Positions 28,618-37,243 of a DNA stretch of 64,000 nt are shown in pieces. A program made the position numbers and the translations under genes. Under the pieces are notes generated by a model. It had not been told where the DNA came from and did no database searches. It saw only the letters and a program-made list of their open reading frames with translations. Numbering within the stretch: the first letter of the stretch is position 1; every line of letters starts with the position of its first letter. The stretch is taken from the NCBI RefSeq assembly GCF_022695595.1, contig NZ_CP074380.1, positions 5,072,001-5,136,000 of the forward strand. Reading direction: 5' to 3'. This DNA comes from Streptomyces sp. MST-110588 (GTDB taxonomy: Bacteria > Actinomycetota > Actinomycetes > Streptomycetales > Streptomycetaceae).

Positions 28618-30081
28618 ATGTCGGGCCCGTGTCTGTTCGTCCGGCCCCGCCGCAGCCGCCGCGGGGCGGCGCTGACGTTGGCCGTCGCGAGCGTGCTGGT
28701 CACCGGCGCCGCGGCGGGCACCTGGGCCGAGGCCGGATCGCGCATCGCGGAACGGCGGATACCGGCCCGCGGACCCGCCGACTCCCGGCTCCCCGTGGCC
28801 CGGCACGCCGACCGCGCCGCCGTCGCGAAAGCCGCCGCCGCACCGGGGAAGGATGACGGTCGTGCCCGGGACTCCGGTTCCCGGGCGGCGGCCGAGGCGG
28901 CCGGCCGCGGCGGCGATCCCTGGTCGGCGGTCTATACGGCGGACGAGTACGAGGGCCTGCGCCGCGAGCTGGACGGCGCGTACGTGGGCGTGGGGCTGTG
29001 GGTCGGACAGGCGGCGGGCGGCCGGGTCGAGGTGACCCGGGTCCAGCCCGGCAGCCCCGCCGCGCTGGCCGGCATCCGCCGCGGGGACGTGCTGCGCGCC
29101 GTCGACGGCGGACCGACCGAGGGCCGGCCGGTCACGGACGTCGTGGCCCAACTGCGCGGCGACCCAGGCGCCGACGGCGGGTCCGGTGAACGGTCCGGGG
29201 AAAGGTCCGGGGAGCGGTCCGGGAAGCGGCCGGACGAACGGTCCGAGGAGCAGCCCGGGAAGCAGTCCGGCGAGCGCTCCGATGAGGGGCCCGATGACGC
29301 GCGGCGCACCGACGGCGGGCAGCACGCGCCCCGTAACCTCCGCGAGCCCGCACAGCCCCCGGAGCCCGGACAGCCCACGCAGCTCGCACACCCCGCACAC
29401 CCCGCACACCGCGACACGGCCGCCCCCGTCGGCAGCCGGGTCGCGCTCGACATCGGGCGCGGCACCCGTACCTGGACCGTGGTCCTGCGCCGGGCCCGCC
29501 TGAAGACGCAGAACGTCACCGTCGACCGGCCCGCGGGCGCGGACGGCCCGACCCGGATCAAGGTCGGTGCGTTCACCAAGGGCGCCGGCAAGGAGGTCCG
29601 CCGGGCGGCGCGTACGGCGTCCCCGCGCGGCGGCGTCCTGCTCGACCTGCGCGGCAACCGCGGCGGCCTGGTCGGTGAGGCGGTGACGGCGGCCTCGGCC
29701 TTCCTGGACGGCGGCCTGGTCGCGACGTACGACTACCACGGCAGCCAGCGCGCCCTGTACGCCGAGAGCGGCGGCGCCACCCAGGCCCCGCTGGTCGTCC
29801 TGGTCGACGGCGGGACGATGAGCGCGGGCGAGCTGCTGACCGGCGCCCTCCAGGACCGCGGCCGGGCGATCGTGGTGGGCTCGCCGACCTTCGGCAAGGG
29901 GTCGGTGCAGATGCCCAGCGAGCTGCCGGACGGCTCGGTCGCCGAACTGACGGTCGGCCATTACCGCACCCCGTCGGGCCGTGGCGTGGACGGGAAGGGG
30001 ATCACGCCCGACCTCGCCGCCGAGGACGCCGCCGAGCGCCGGGCCCGTACGGTATTGAGTGGCCTTGGAGGCGGTGCGTAG
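28618..30081 (+). CDS. S41-family C-terminal processing peptidase with PDZ domain
   Basis: A 487-aa exported serine protease of the CtpA/Tsp type. The N-terminus has a membrane or signal segment (ALTLAVASVLVTGAAAG). A PDZ-like domain at about 120-280 (YVGVGLWVGQ, VQPGSPAALAGIRRGDVL) is split by a charged repeat insert of about 85 aa (GERSGERSGERSGKR, then PEPGQPTQ and AHPAHPAH). The catalytic region has RGGVLLDLRGNRGGLV. The Ser is in DGGTMSAGE and the Lys in SPTFGKGSVQ, giving the S41 Ser-Lys dyad. The substrate is unknown. The gene lies between ftsX and smpB. Confidence 0.9.
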   Translation: MSGPCLFVRPRRSRRGAALTLAVASVLVTGAAAGTWAEAGSRIAERRIPARGPADSRLPVARHADRAAVAKAAAAPGKDDGRARDSGSRAAAEAAGRGGDPWSAVYTADEYEGLRRELDGAYVGVGLWVGQAAGGRVEVTRVQPGSPAALAGIRRGDVLRAVDGGPTEGRPVTDVVAQLRGDPGADGGSGERSGERSGERSGKRPDERSEEQPGKQSGERSDEGPDDARRTDGGQHAPRNLREPAQPPEPGQPTQLAHPAHPAHRDTAAPVGSRVALDIGRGTRTWTVVLRRARLKTQNVTVDRPAGADGPTRIKVGAFTKGAGKEVRRAARTASPRGGVLLDLRGNRGGLVGEAVTAASAFLDGGLVATYDYHGSQRALYAESGGATQAPLVVLVDGGTMSAGELLTGALQDRGRAIVVGSPTFGKGSVQMPSELPDGSVAELTVGHYRTPSGRGVDGKGITPDLAAEDAAERRARTVLSGLGGGA

Positions 30082-30099
30082 TGCGAAAATGGCCGCACT

Positions 30100-30603
30100 A
30101 TGGCTAAGGACAAAGGCAAGGGCAAGGACAAGGACGGCGGGCGCAAGCTCGTCGCGCAGAACAAGAAGGCGCGGCACGACTACCACATCCTCGACACCTA
30201 TGAGTGCGGTCTGGTGCTCACCGGTACCGAGGTGAAGTCGCTGCGGCAGGGGCGGGCGTCGCTGGTGGACGGCTTCATCCAGATCGACGGCCACGAGGCG
30301 TGGCTGCACCACGTCCACATCCCCGAGTACGCCCAGGGCACGTGGACGAACCACAGCGCACGGCGCAAGCGCAAGCTGCTGATGCACCGCGCGGAGATCG
30401 ACAAGCTGGAGTCCAAGACCCAGGAGACCGGCCACACGATCGTGCCGCTGTCCCTGTACTTCAAGGGCGGCCGGGCGAAGGTCGAGATCGCGCTGGCCAA
30501 GGGCAAGAAGGAGTACGACAAGCGGCAGACGCTGCGTGAGCAGCAGGACCGGCGCGAGGCGGACCGGGCGATCTCGGCGGTACGGCGGCGGCAGCGGGCC
30601 TGA
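30100..30603 (+). CDS. smpB: SsrA-binding protein SmpB
   Basis: A 167-aa RNA-binding protein that delivers tmRNA to stalled ribosomes. It has a Lys-rich N-terminus, then [16 protein letters not shown]. The OB-fold core has the typical [17 protein letters not shown], and the C-terminal tail is basic ([16 protein letters not shown]). The gene for its RNA partner, ssrA, begins 91 bp after the stop. Start ATG 30100 is 18 bp after the protease stop. Confidence 0.97.
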   Translation: MAKDKGKGKDKDGGRKLVAQNKKARHDYHILDTYECGLVLTGTEVKSLRQGRASLVDGFIQIDGHEAWLHHVHIPEYAQGTWTNHSARRKRKLLMHRAEIDKLESKTQETGHTIVPLSLYFKGGRAKVEIALAKGKKEYDKRQTLREQQDRREADRAISAVRRRQRA

Positions 30604-30694
30604 CCGGGGGAATACGCTGGCATCGGCGTGCGTTGGTCACGTACGATGGGATCGCACCCCGCGAGGGTGTGCAGCACCTTTGAAAACACAACAT

Positions 30695-31061
30695 GGGGAT
30701 GATCGGTTTCGACAGCGGATGTCGAAGCAGGGGAAGCGAGTCGAGGAAGCGGCAATGATCTCGTAAACCATGTGTCGCAAAAAATAATCGCCAACACCAA
30801 GCGCGATTCCTTCGCCCTCGCTGCCTAAGTAGCGACCTGCGAAGTGTCAGCCCGGGGCTGTTCCCGACCCGGATCCTGGCATCAGCTAGGGAACTAAACT
30901 TCTAGACCCGGTCACGGGGCCTGGAAGGAAATCAAACAGTGACTGAGCCCGTCGGAGACTTGTCCGCGTGATCTCCGGGGCCGAGAAAATCGCAGCGGAC
31001 TGCACTCGGAGAAGCCCTGTTTCCGCACCGTTGGACGCGGGTTCGATTCCCGCCATCTCCA
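30695..31061 (+). ncRNA. ssrA: transfer-messenger RNA
   Basis: The 5' end ggggatg pairs with the 3' catctcc to make the tRNA-like acceptor stem. The 5' side has gatcggtttcgac and the 3' side has the T-loop ggttcgattcc, both conserved in tmRNA. The tag ORF runs from the resume codon GCC at 30790 to TAA 30826-30828. It encodes ANTKRDSFALAA, ending in the usual ALAA degradation signal. The CCA end is not encoded. Directly downstream of smpB. Confidence 0.95.
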
Positions 31062-31077
31062 CTCATCCCATGTGAGG

Positions 31078-31113
31078 CCAAGGCCCCGTGTGTCCGCCCG
31101 GACACCGGGGCCT
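31078..31113 (+). terminator. terminator of ssrA
   Basis: A hairpin pairs aaggccccg with cggggcctt (outer arms) and tgtcc with ggaca (inner arms), ending in ttt. Confidence 0.8.
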
Positions 31114-31200
31114 TTGTCGTGCGGGGCTTTTGTGGCGCGGGGTCTTCGTCGTGTGGGGTTTTCGTCGTGCGGGGCCTCTGTTGCTGTGGCGCCCCCGACG

Positions 31201-32616
31201 TCACTCCGTATGCCGCGTACGGGAAAAGGCGCGGCCGGGGTCCGGGACGCGCCGGGAGCTGACGGCGCGGGCCGCCGCCGCGACCAGGGTGACGGCGAGG
31301 GCCAGCAGCGCCGCGGCGGCGGGCACGGTGTACGCGGCGGCGGTGGCGGGCAGATGCTCGACGCCCCAGCCGCCGGCCGCCGAGCCCGCCGCGATACCGC
31401 CGAGCAGACCGGTGACGGCCAGGGTCATGCCCTCGTTGAGCTGGGAGGGCGCGACGCGGGACTGGACCAGGTTCATGCCGGTGACCATGGTCGGCGCGGT
31501 CGCCATGCCGGCCACCAGCAGCGCGCCGGCCAGCACCGGCAGGCTCCCCGTCGAGGCGGCGAGCAGCGGCAGCAGCATCAGTACGGCCATCGCGGCCACA
31601 CAGCGCGCGAAGCGCCGCCCGACCGGGCCCGCCGGCCGCAGCAGCCCGTACAGCAGGCCCGCCGCGCAGGAGCCGGCGGCCTGGAGCGCCAGGACCACAC
31701 CCGTCGTGCCCCGCTGCCCGAGCCCGTCCGCGAAGCCGATCGTCACCACCTCCAGCGACCCGAAGACCGCGCCGGTGGCGAGGAAGGTGAGCAGGAGCGC
31801 GGCCAGATGGGGGTCGCGTACGGGGGAGCGGGCGCCGGCGCGCGGGGCGCAGACCGGGGGCTCGGTACGGCGCTGGGCAGCGAACAGCAGCACACCGGTC
31901 AGCAGCAGGACGGCCCCGGTCAGCGTGCCGGCCTCCGGGAAGAGCGAGGTGCACAGGAAGACCGCGAGGACCGGCCCCAGCATGAAGCACACCTCGTCCG
32001 CGGCCTGTTCGAAGGAGTTGGCGGTGTGTACCGCGGCCGGGTCGTCCCGGAAGAGGTGCGCCCAGCGGGCGCGGGACATTCCGCCCGTGTTGGGCGTGGT
32101 GGCGGTGCAGACGTAGGCGGCGAAAAGGGTCCAGTCCGGCGCCCCGAGACGTACGCACAGCACGAGCGCCAGGGAGCCGGTGCCCGCGATCAGCGTCGCG
32201 GGCACGGCCACCCGCGCCTGCCCGTACCGGTCGACCAGCCGCGCCGTCCACGGTCCCAGGACCGCCGTCGCCGCCAGCCCGGTCGCGGTGACCGCGCCGG
32301 CCAGCGTGTACGAGCCACGGGAGCCGACGATCATGATGACCGCGCTGACGCCGAACATGCCCATGGGCAGCCGCGCGACCAGGTTCCAGCAGGTGAACGC
32401 GCGGGCGCCCGGGACGGCGAAGATCCGTCCGTACGCGCCGAAGCGGGAGCGTGAGCCGGAGCGCGGACCGGCGGGCGGACCGGAGCGTGAGCCCGGGTGC
32501 GAGCCGGAGCGCGACCGCAGCGTACGCGGGCCCGAGCGCGGCCGGACGCCGGATACGGGCCGGGCACACGGAACGCGCCGGGCGGTCACCGGGCGGGAGG
32601 CGAGGAAAAGGATCAC
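31201..32616 (-). CDS. MFS transporter
   Basis: A predicted 12-helix major facilitator protein of about 470 aa. Membrane segments run from about residue 65 (ARAFTCWNLVARLPMGMFGVSAVI) to the C-terminus. The loop LVDRYGQARV matches the MFS loop 2-3 pattern. The first 60 residues are a repetitive Arg/Ser/Pro tract (RSRSGSHPGSRSGPPAGP). The start is uncertain: GTG 32616 has GGAGG only 1-2 nt upstream, and a longer in-frame start at 32691 exists. It is divergent from a LysR regulator that probably controls it. The substrate is unknown. Confidence 0.8.
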   Translation of the reverse strand: MILFLASRPVTARRVPCARPVSGVRPRSGPRTLRSRSGSHPGSRSGPPAGPRSGSRSRFGAYGRIFAVPGARAFTCWNLVARLPMGMFGVSAVIMIVGSRGSYTLAGAVTATGLAATAVLGPWTARLVDRYGQARVAVPATLIAGTGSLALVLCVRLGAPDWTLFAAYVCTATTPNTGGMSRARWAHLFRDDPAAVHTANSFEQAADEVCFMLGPVLAVFLCTSLFPEAGTLTGAVLLLTGVLLFAAQRRTEPPVCAPRAGARSPVRDPHLAALLLTFLATGAVFGSLEVVTIGFADGLGQRGTTGVVLALQAAGSCAAGLLYGLLRPAGPVGRRFARCVAAMAVLMLLPLLAASTGSLPVLAGALLVAGMATAPTMVTGMNLVQSRVAPSQLNEGMTLAVTGLLGGIAAGSAAGGWGVEHLPATAAAYTVPAAAALLALAVTLVAAAARAVSSRRVPDPGRAFSRTRHTE

Positions 32617-32770
32617 CCCTCCACGGTCGCGGCCCGCCGTACCCTCCGTCCAACACCTTCCCGGCGCCCATTGACGCACCCCGGTTGTCAATGCCGGTGA
32701 TGCCGGTGATCAGCACGTCACCGGGTGGTCAGCACATCACCGGCAGCTCGCCGGCTGGCACGATGACCGC

Positions 32771-33799
32771 GTGCCGCACGACATAGATCCGCGACTGCTC
32801 CGCGCGTTCACCGCCGTCGCCGAAGAACTCCACTTCACCCGCGCCGCCGCCCGCCTGTACGTCGCGCAGCAGGCGCTCAGCCGCGACATCCGGCGCCTGG
32901 AGCACACGCTCGGCACCGACCTGTTCACCCGTACGACCCGTCAGGTGGCCCTCACATCCGAGGGCGCGCGGCTCCTCCCGTACGCCCGGCGCGTCCTGGA
33001 GGCGCACGACGACCTGTCCGCCGCCTTCGGCCCCGACCCCCGGCGCCCTCCGCGCCCGCTCCTGGTCGATGTCGGCGTCCCCATGGGAACCGCCCACGAG
33101 ATTCTGGAGGACGCCCGCCGGGCCGCCCCCGACATCGAGCTGATCGCGCGCTACCACACCGGTCTGACGGGCGCCGCCGCCGAGTTGCTCGCCGGGCGCC
33201 TGGACGTCTCCTTCGGCCGTGTCGCCGGCCTGCCGCCCGAGGTGCGCTCCCGCCTCGCCCACCAGCCCGTACGGTACGAGGCGATGGCCGTACTGCTGCC
33301 CGCCGACGATCCGCTGGCGGCGCGGCCCGCCGTCCCGCTGGACGCCCTGGCCGGCCGGACGCTGTACGCGGGCGCCGGGAACCCGCACACCGCCGAGTGG
33401 ACCGATCTTGCCGAACGCCTCTTCGCCGGGCGCGGTATCGCCGTGGCGGCGCCCTTCCCGGAGATCGACGGCTCGGCGGAGTTCATGCGGGTGGTGCGCA
33501 AGCACGGCTGGTCGGTCCTGGCCACCACCGAGTTCATCGACGTCCCCGGCACGGTGCTCCGCCCCATCACCGACCCCGTACCGCTGTCCCCGGTCTCCAT
33601 GGTGTGGCGGCGCGGGCTGCGCCACGGGGGTCTGGACGCGCTGCGTACGGCGGCCCGGGCCCGCTCGGCCGGCAACTGCTGGCTGGAGCGGCCGGATCAC
33701 GGAACGTGGCTGCCCGACGCCGATACACAACTGATGTCTGAATCTCATAAGGATGATCGCCCGAAGAAGCAACCTTCACGGCCCCTTATGCATCCCTAA
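32771..33799 (+). CDS. LysR-family transcriptional regulator
   Basis: A 342-aa regulator from GTG 32771. The N-terminal winged helix-turn-helix reads DIDPRLLRAFTAVAEELHFT and AAARLYVAQQALSRDIRRLE. A periplasmic-binding-like effector domain fills about 90-300. The last 25 aa are polar and probably disordered. LysR regulators usually control a divergent neighbour, here the MFS transporter 150 bp away. The intergenic region holds short CACCGG repeats but no clear T-N11-A box. The effector is unknown. Confidence 0.9.
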   Translation: MPHDIDPRLLRAFTAVAEELHFTRAAARLYVAQQALSRDIRRLEHTLGTDLFTRTTRQVALTSEGARLLPYARRVLEAHDDLSAAFGPDPRRPPRPLLVDVGVPMGTAHEILEDARRAAPDIELIARYHTGLTGAAAELLAGRLDVSFGRVAGLPPEVRSRLAHQPVRYEAMAVLLPADDPLAARPAVPLDALAGRTLYAGAGNPHTAEWTDLAERLFAGRGIAVAAPFPEIDGSAEFMRVVRKHGWSVLATTEFIDVPGTVLRPITDPVPLSPVSMVWRRGLRHGGLDALRTAARARSAGNCWLERPDHGTWLPDADTQLMSESHKDDRPKKQPSRPLMHP

Positions 33800-33833
33800 C
33801 CAAGGAGCGATGCCAGAACAAGCAGGGGGTCCC

Positions 33834-34376
33834 GTGCGCAAACGTTCACTTATCGCGGCTTCCATGGCCGCGCTCACACTCAGCGTCGGGCTGGTCGGGT
33901 GCGACGAGCCGCGCGCCACCGCGCTGCGCGCCGACTGCACGACGAAGAACCTCCAGTGGAAGGTCACCGTCCTCAAGAAGAAGCCGGCCGACGGCATCCA
34001 CCACAGAGCCCGCCTCACCGCGAAGAACACCGGTTCGCGCGAGTGCTCCTTCCGCGGCTTCCCGAAGCTGGAGGTCCGCGTGGGCAAGGGCCCCTCGGTC
34101 AGCGGCAAGGGAACCGGCACCGTGCTCCCGGTCAGCGTGGCCACCGGCAGCTATGTGTCGCTCGACCTGCGCTACGACGACGCCACGCGCAAGGGCGGCG
34201 GTCCCGAGGACTGCTCGGTCCAGAACGGCGCGGCCTACGCAACGGCCCCGCACGACAAGCAGGTCCGCGGCATCGGTTCGATACCCGTGGTGGACGAGAA
34301 GGGCGGCCCCGCCTCCTTCAACGTCTGCAGCGCCACCGTCCGTATGTCCCCGCCCAAGCGCCCGGCGGCGAGCTAA
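33834..34376 (+). CDS. DUF4232-like secreted lipoprotein
   Basis: A 180-aa lipoprotein. GTG 33834 follows AGGGGG and gives the best signal, VRKRSLIAASMAALTLSVGL, with lipobox LVGC. An ATG at 33810 would place non-signal residues first and has too short a spacer. The mature domain has ARLTAKNTGSRECSFRGFPK and SVATGSYVSLDLRYDD, the immunoglobulin-like pattern of DUF4232 proteins common in actinomycetes. Cys pairs suggest disulfides. No enzymatic motif is visible and the function is unknown. Confidence 0.75.
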   Translation: MRKRSLIAASMAALTLSVGLVGCDEPRATALRADCTTKNLQWKVTVLKKKPADGIHHRARLTAKNTGSRECSFRGFPKLEVRVGKGPSVSGKGTGTVLPVSVATGSYVSLDLRYDDATRKGGGPEDCSVQNGAAYATAPHDKQVRGIGSIPVVDEKGGPASFNVCSATVRMSPPKRPAAS

Positions 34377-34639
34377 CCTTTCCGGACAAACCCGGTGAAC
34401 GCCCCCCAGGTCGCCGCCCCCACCGCAATCCGCGGCCCCTCAGGATCTTTGGAGTCCCGCACCAGCACCACGGCAGGCAACGCGGCAACCTCCACGCACG
34501 CGTCGCCTTCGCTTCCACTGCGGCGCGACTTACGCCAGTCGTACGCGACCTCCACGCACGCGCCGCCCTGGTCGCTGCTGTGGCTCGACTTGAACCACGT
34601 CAACTCGGGTGAGGTGGAGGGAGAAGGCGTGTTCATCAT
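34373..34639 (-). CDS. DUF397 protein with duplicated N-terminal half
   Basis: An 88-aa small protein. The usual DUF397 pattern, W-x-KSS...G-x-CVEVA then V-RDSKDP, appears here with its first half twice: WFKSSHSSDQGGACVEVA and WRKSRRSGSEGDACVEVA. VVLVRDSKDPEGPRI and a C-terminal WGAF follow. ATG 34639 overlaps the stop of the XRE gene as ATGA, so the pair is translationally coupled. In Streptomyces, DUF397 proteins pair with XRE/DUF5753 regulators (Scr1/Scr2, WhiJ/AbaA-type clusters) affecting development and antibiotic production; by analogy this one modulates its partner. Confidence 0.88.
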   Translation of the reverse strand: MMNTPSPSTSPELTWFKSSHSSDQGGACVEVAYDWRKSRRSGSEGDACVEVAALPAVVLVRDSKDPEGPRIAVGAATWGAFTGFVRKG

Positions 34640-35460
34640 GTCTCTCCTAGCAGCCGATCCAGCAGATTTCGGGTTTCTTCGGCGTTGAGAGCCTGCATTC
34701 GCAGCATTCCGTACTTCTGAGTGAGGATGCTGACGTCGTCGGGGTTGGCCGTCAAGTGACTCCCGAGGTAGGTCTCGGAGTAGGCGAGATGCTCATGGTC
34801 GGGTGTCTCCAGCAGAACGAAGGGTCCTGCAAGCCCCGCATGGCTTTCGCGGTTGAGTGGGAGAGCTTGGATTGAGACCCCTGGAAGGTTCGAGCAGGTG
34901 AGCAGGAAACAGATCTGCTCGCGCATCACATCCCGACCTCCGAGAAGGCCGATGAGGACTGCCTCGGAGACGATGAAACTGGCCAGGGGTGGCGGCACGT
35001 GACGCAACACCTCCTGCCGCTCCAGCCGAGCGGCCACCCGTTGCTCGATCTCGGCGTCGGAGAGAGGCGGCACGAAGCTGCGGAACGTGGCTCGCGCGTA
35101 CTCCTCGGTTTGAAGCGGCCCGGGAAGCACGGCGTTTTCGAACCAATTGAGTGCGATCGCCTCCTGCTCATACAGGATGAAGTCCTCGGCCCACACCGGG
35201 TACTTGTCCCGCTCCGGTTGTTGTTCGACGCCTACGGCCAGCGCGCCGCCCGTGTTCAACAATTTGTCGAGATGTTCCGCGAAGTCCGGGAGCAAGGGAC
35301 GCCGTCCCTGCTCGATGGAGGCGATCGTCTCCTCGGAGCTTCCGGCCAGTTCGGCCAGGCCCTGCTGCGTCAGGCCCGCGTTCTTGCGGAAGAGTGCGAC
35401 CTGGGCGCCGATGAGGCGCATCGCGGTTGCGTGCTTCCGGGACTTCTTTTGTGGGCGCAT
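34636..35460 (-). CDS. XRE-family regulator with DUF5753 domain (Scr1/WhiJ-like)
   Basis: A 274-aa DNA-binding protein. The N-terminal helix-turn-helix (residues about 12-65) reads LIGAQVALFRKNAGLTQQGL then SSEETIASIEQGRRPLLPDF. The DUF5753 domain (about 90-270) starts near FILYEQEAIALNWFENAVLPG and includes LLTCSNLPGVSIQALPL. ATG 35460 has a GGGGG ribosome-binding site. It is coupled to the DUF397 gene downstream and divergent from a HATPase-type anti-sigma-like gene, a trio repeated many times in Streptomyces genomes. A GTTGA/TCAAC dyad in the shared promoter region could be its operator. Confidence 0.93.
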   Translation of the reverse strand: MRPQKKSRKHATAMRLIGAQVALFRKNAGLTQQGLAELAGSSEETIASIEQGRRPLLPDFAEHLDKLLNTGGALAVGVEQQPERDKYPVWAEDFILYEQEAIALNWFENAVLPGPLQTEEYARATFRSFVPPLSDAEIEQRVAARLERQEVLRHVPPPLASFIVSEAVLIGLLGGRDVMREQICFLLTCSNLPGVSIQALPLNRESHAGLAGPFVLLETPDHEHLAYSETYLGSHLTANPDDVSILTQKYGMLRMQALNAEETRNLLDRLLGET

Positions 35461-35528
35461 GATGTGGATTCCCCCTTGTGGCGGGCCGCTTGACGCCGGT
35501 TCCGGATCCGTACTCCGGATTTGTACGC

Positions 35529-35546
35529 GTTGACCCTCTGTTCAAC
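35529..35546. promoter_or_regulatory. GTTGA-N8-TCAAC dyad in the XRE/HATPase divergent promoter
   Basis: Perfect 5-bp arms (35529-35533 with 35542-35546) lie 70 bp from the XRE start and 28 bp from the HATPase start. This is a candidate operator for the XRE regulator, inferred from position and symmetry. Confidence 0.4.
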
Positions 35547-35574
35547 CCTAGTTACGCAGTGCGACCGTTGTCTC

Positions 35575-35997
35575 ATGAAACAGGAGATCCACCTCCTCCG
35601 TGCCCGCGAGCGGTTCTACCGGCGCGAGAGGCGATCCATCCCGCTGGCCAGGGATTTCGTACATCAGGCACTGGTCGAGTGGGGGGTGGGGGAGCGTACG
35701 GACGAAGTGTTGCTCTGCGTGAGCGAGCTGACCACGAACGCGTTGCAGCACGGTGTGCCACCGGGGCGCGGCTTCCGGCTGCACCTGTGGGTCACGGATG
35801 AGGGAACGTTGCGGCTGGAGGTGCACGACAGCGGCGCGGGCCACCCCCGCGTCCGCGCGGTGCCCGAGGACGCCTCCGACGGCGAGAGCGGCCGTGGGCT
35901 GCTGCTCGTGGAGACGCTGGCCGACCGCTGGGGGGTGGGCCGCCGCAACCCGGGCAAGACCGTCTGGTGCGAGTTCGAGGTCCGTGGGTACTCGTAG
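35575..35997 (+). CDS. HATPase_c anti-sigma-factor-like (RsbW/AbaA-type) ATP-binding protein
   Basis: A 140-aa single-domain histidine-kinase-like ATPase of the type that binds and inhibits sigma factors or other regulators. The N box reads VSELTTNALQHG and the G1 box VHDSGAGHP. The G2 region is GRGLLLVETLADRWGV. ATG 35575 was chosen because homology begins at ERFYRRERRSIPLARDFV. Divergent from the XRE/DUF397 pair, as in related Streptomyces clusters. The partner protein is not visible here. Confidence 0.88.
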   Translation: MKQEIHLLRARERFYRRERRSIPLARDFVHQALVEWGVGERTDEVLLCVSELTTNALQHGVPPGRGFRLHLWVTDEGTLRLEVHDSGAGHPRVRAVPEDASDGESGRGLLLVETLADRWGVGRRNPGKTVWCEFEVRGYS

Positions 35998-36026
35998 GTC
36001 TCCGTGCGAAGGGAGACCGGTCACCC

Positions 36027-37052
36027 ATGGCCGAGGAGAGCGCAGCCAGCCGGCGGGACAGCAGGACCAGGATCACGGTGTGGGTGGCTCTCGTGGCCAA
36101 TCTGGCCATCGCGGTGGCGAAGGCGGCCGGCGGCGTGTTCGCCGGTTCCCCGGCGCTGCTGTCCGAGGCCGCCCATTCGGTGGCCGACAGCCTCAACGAG
36201 GTCTTCCTCCTGGCCTCCTTGACCCGCAGCAGGCGGCCCGCGGACGCGGCCCACCCCTTCGGCTACGGCAAGGAACGGTTCTTCTGGTCGCTGCTCGCCG
36301 CCGTCGGCATCTTCGTGACCGGAGGCTGTTTCTCCTTCTTCCAGGGGATCGAGGCGTTCTCCTCCGGGGGCGGTGAGTCCCGGACCGGGTACGTCGTCGG
36401 GCTGGCGGTCCTCGGGATCGCGCTGGCCGCCGAGGGCACCTCGCTCGTACGGGCCGTACTCCAGGCGCGCGGGCAGGCGCGTGCCGCGGGCCACGGCACG
36501 CTGCGCGAGGTGCGCACCGGCCGGGACCCCGCGCTGCGTACGGTGCTGGCCGAGGACAGCGCGGCCTGCCTGGGTGTCCTGCTGGCCCTGGCGGGCATGG
36601 CGCTGCACATGACCACCGGCGAGGTGGCGTACGAGGCGGTGGCCTCGCTGCTCATCGGCGCCCTGCTGGTGTACGTCGCATATCTGCTCGGCAAGAGCGC
36701 GCGGGACCAGCTCATAGGCGAGGCGGCGGACCCGCTGCTGCGGCAGGAGATCCACGAGTTCCTCGACGAGCAGCCGGAGATCGACACGGTGACGGCGGCG
36801 CTCTCGATGCGGCTGGGGCCGGACTCGGTGATGCTGGCGGTGAGCGTGGACCTGGTGGGCGGGCTGGACAGCGAGCAGGTCGAGGAGGTCCTCGTACGGA
36901 TCAAGTCGGCGATCAAGGAGCGCTGGCCGGAGGTCGGGCAGCTCTTCCTGGACGTCACCGACGCCTCCTCGGACGACCGGCGGCGGGCCGGGCGTGAGCG
37001 GCGGGAGCTGGATCTGGCCGTCCGCAGGGCGCGGGAGGCGGGCGGCGGCTGA
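36027..37052 (+). CDS. cation diffusion facilitator (ZnT9-like) transporter
   Basis: A 341-aa membrane protein. The cation-efflux domain spans about 17-215 with six hydrophobic segments. The first metal motif is AHSVAD (HxxxD). In the position of the second motif is EDSAACLGV, as in the ZnT9/SLC30A9-like branch rather than a second HxxxD. HPFGYGKERFFWSLLAAVG is typical of this branch. The C-terminal cytoplasmic domain (about 215-310) is followed by a charged tail. ATG 36027 has GGGAG upstream. It likely exports zinc or a similar divalent metal. Confidence 0.88.
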   Translation: MAEESAASRRDSRTRITVWVALVANLAIAVAKAAGGVFAGSPALLSEAAHSVADSLNEVFLLASLTRSRRPADAAHPFGYGKERFFWSLLAAVGIFVTGGCFSFFQGIEAFSSGGGESRTGYVVGLAVLGIALAAEGTSLVRAVLQARGQARAAGHGTLREVRTGRDPALRTVLAEDSAACLGVLLALAGMALHMTTGEVAYEAVASLLIGALLVYVAYLLGKSARDQLIGEAADPLLRQEIHEFLDEQPEIDTVTAALSMRLGPDSVMLAVSVDLVGGLDSEQVEEVLVRIKSAIKERWPEVGQLFLDVTDASSDDRRRAGRERRELDLAVRRAREAGGG

Positions 37053-37243
37053 CCCGCCCTGTCGACGACCCGGCCTGCCGACGACCCGCCCTGTCGACGA
37101 CCCGGCTTGCCTCAGCGGCTCACCGTCCTCGTACGTGCGCCGTGAGAGCACGTTTTCGTGGCGGTCACCTGTTGGTACGGAGCGGAAACGAACCGTCCTT
37201 AGCGTCGTGGGCAGGGAGTTCCCCCCGACGCCCGGGAGGCGCG

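Noticed and set aside
31072..32454. Long plus-strand open frames opposite the MFS gene
   Set aside because: Low-complexity Arg/Gly/Gln composition and no domain; shadows of the minus-strand gene in GC-rich DNA.
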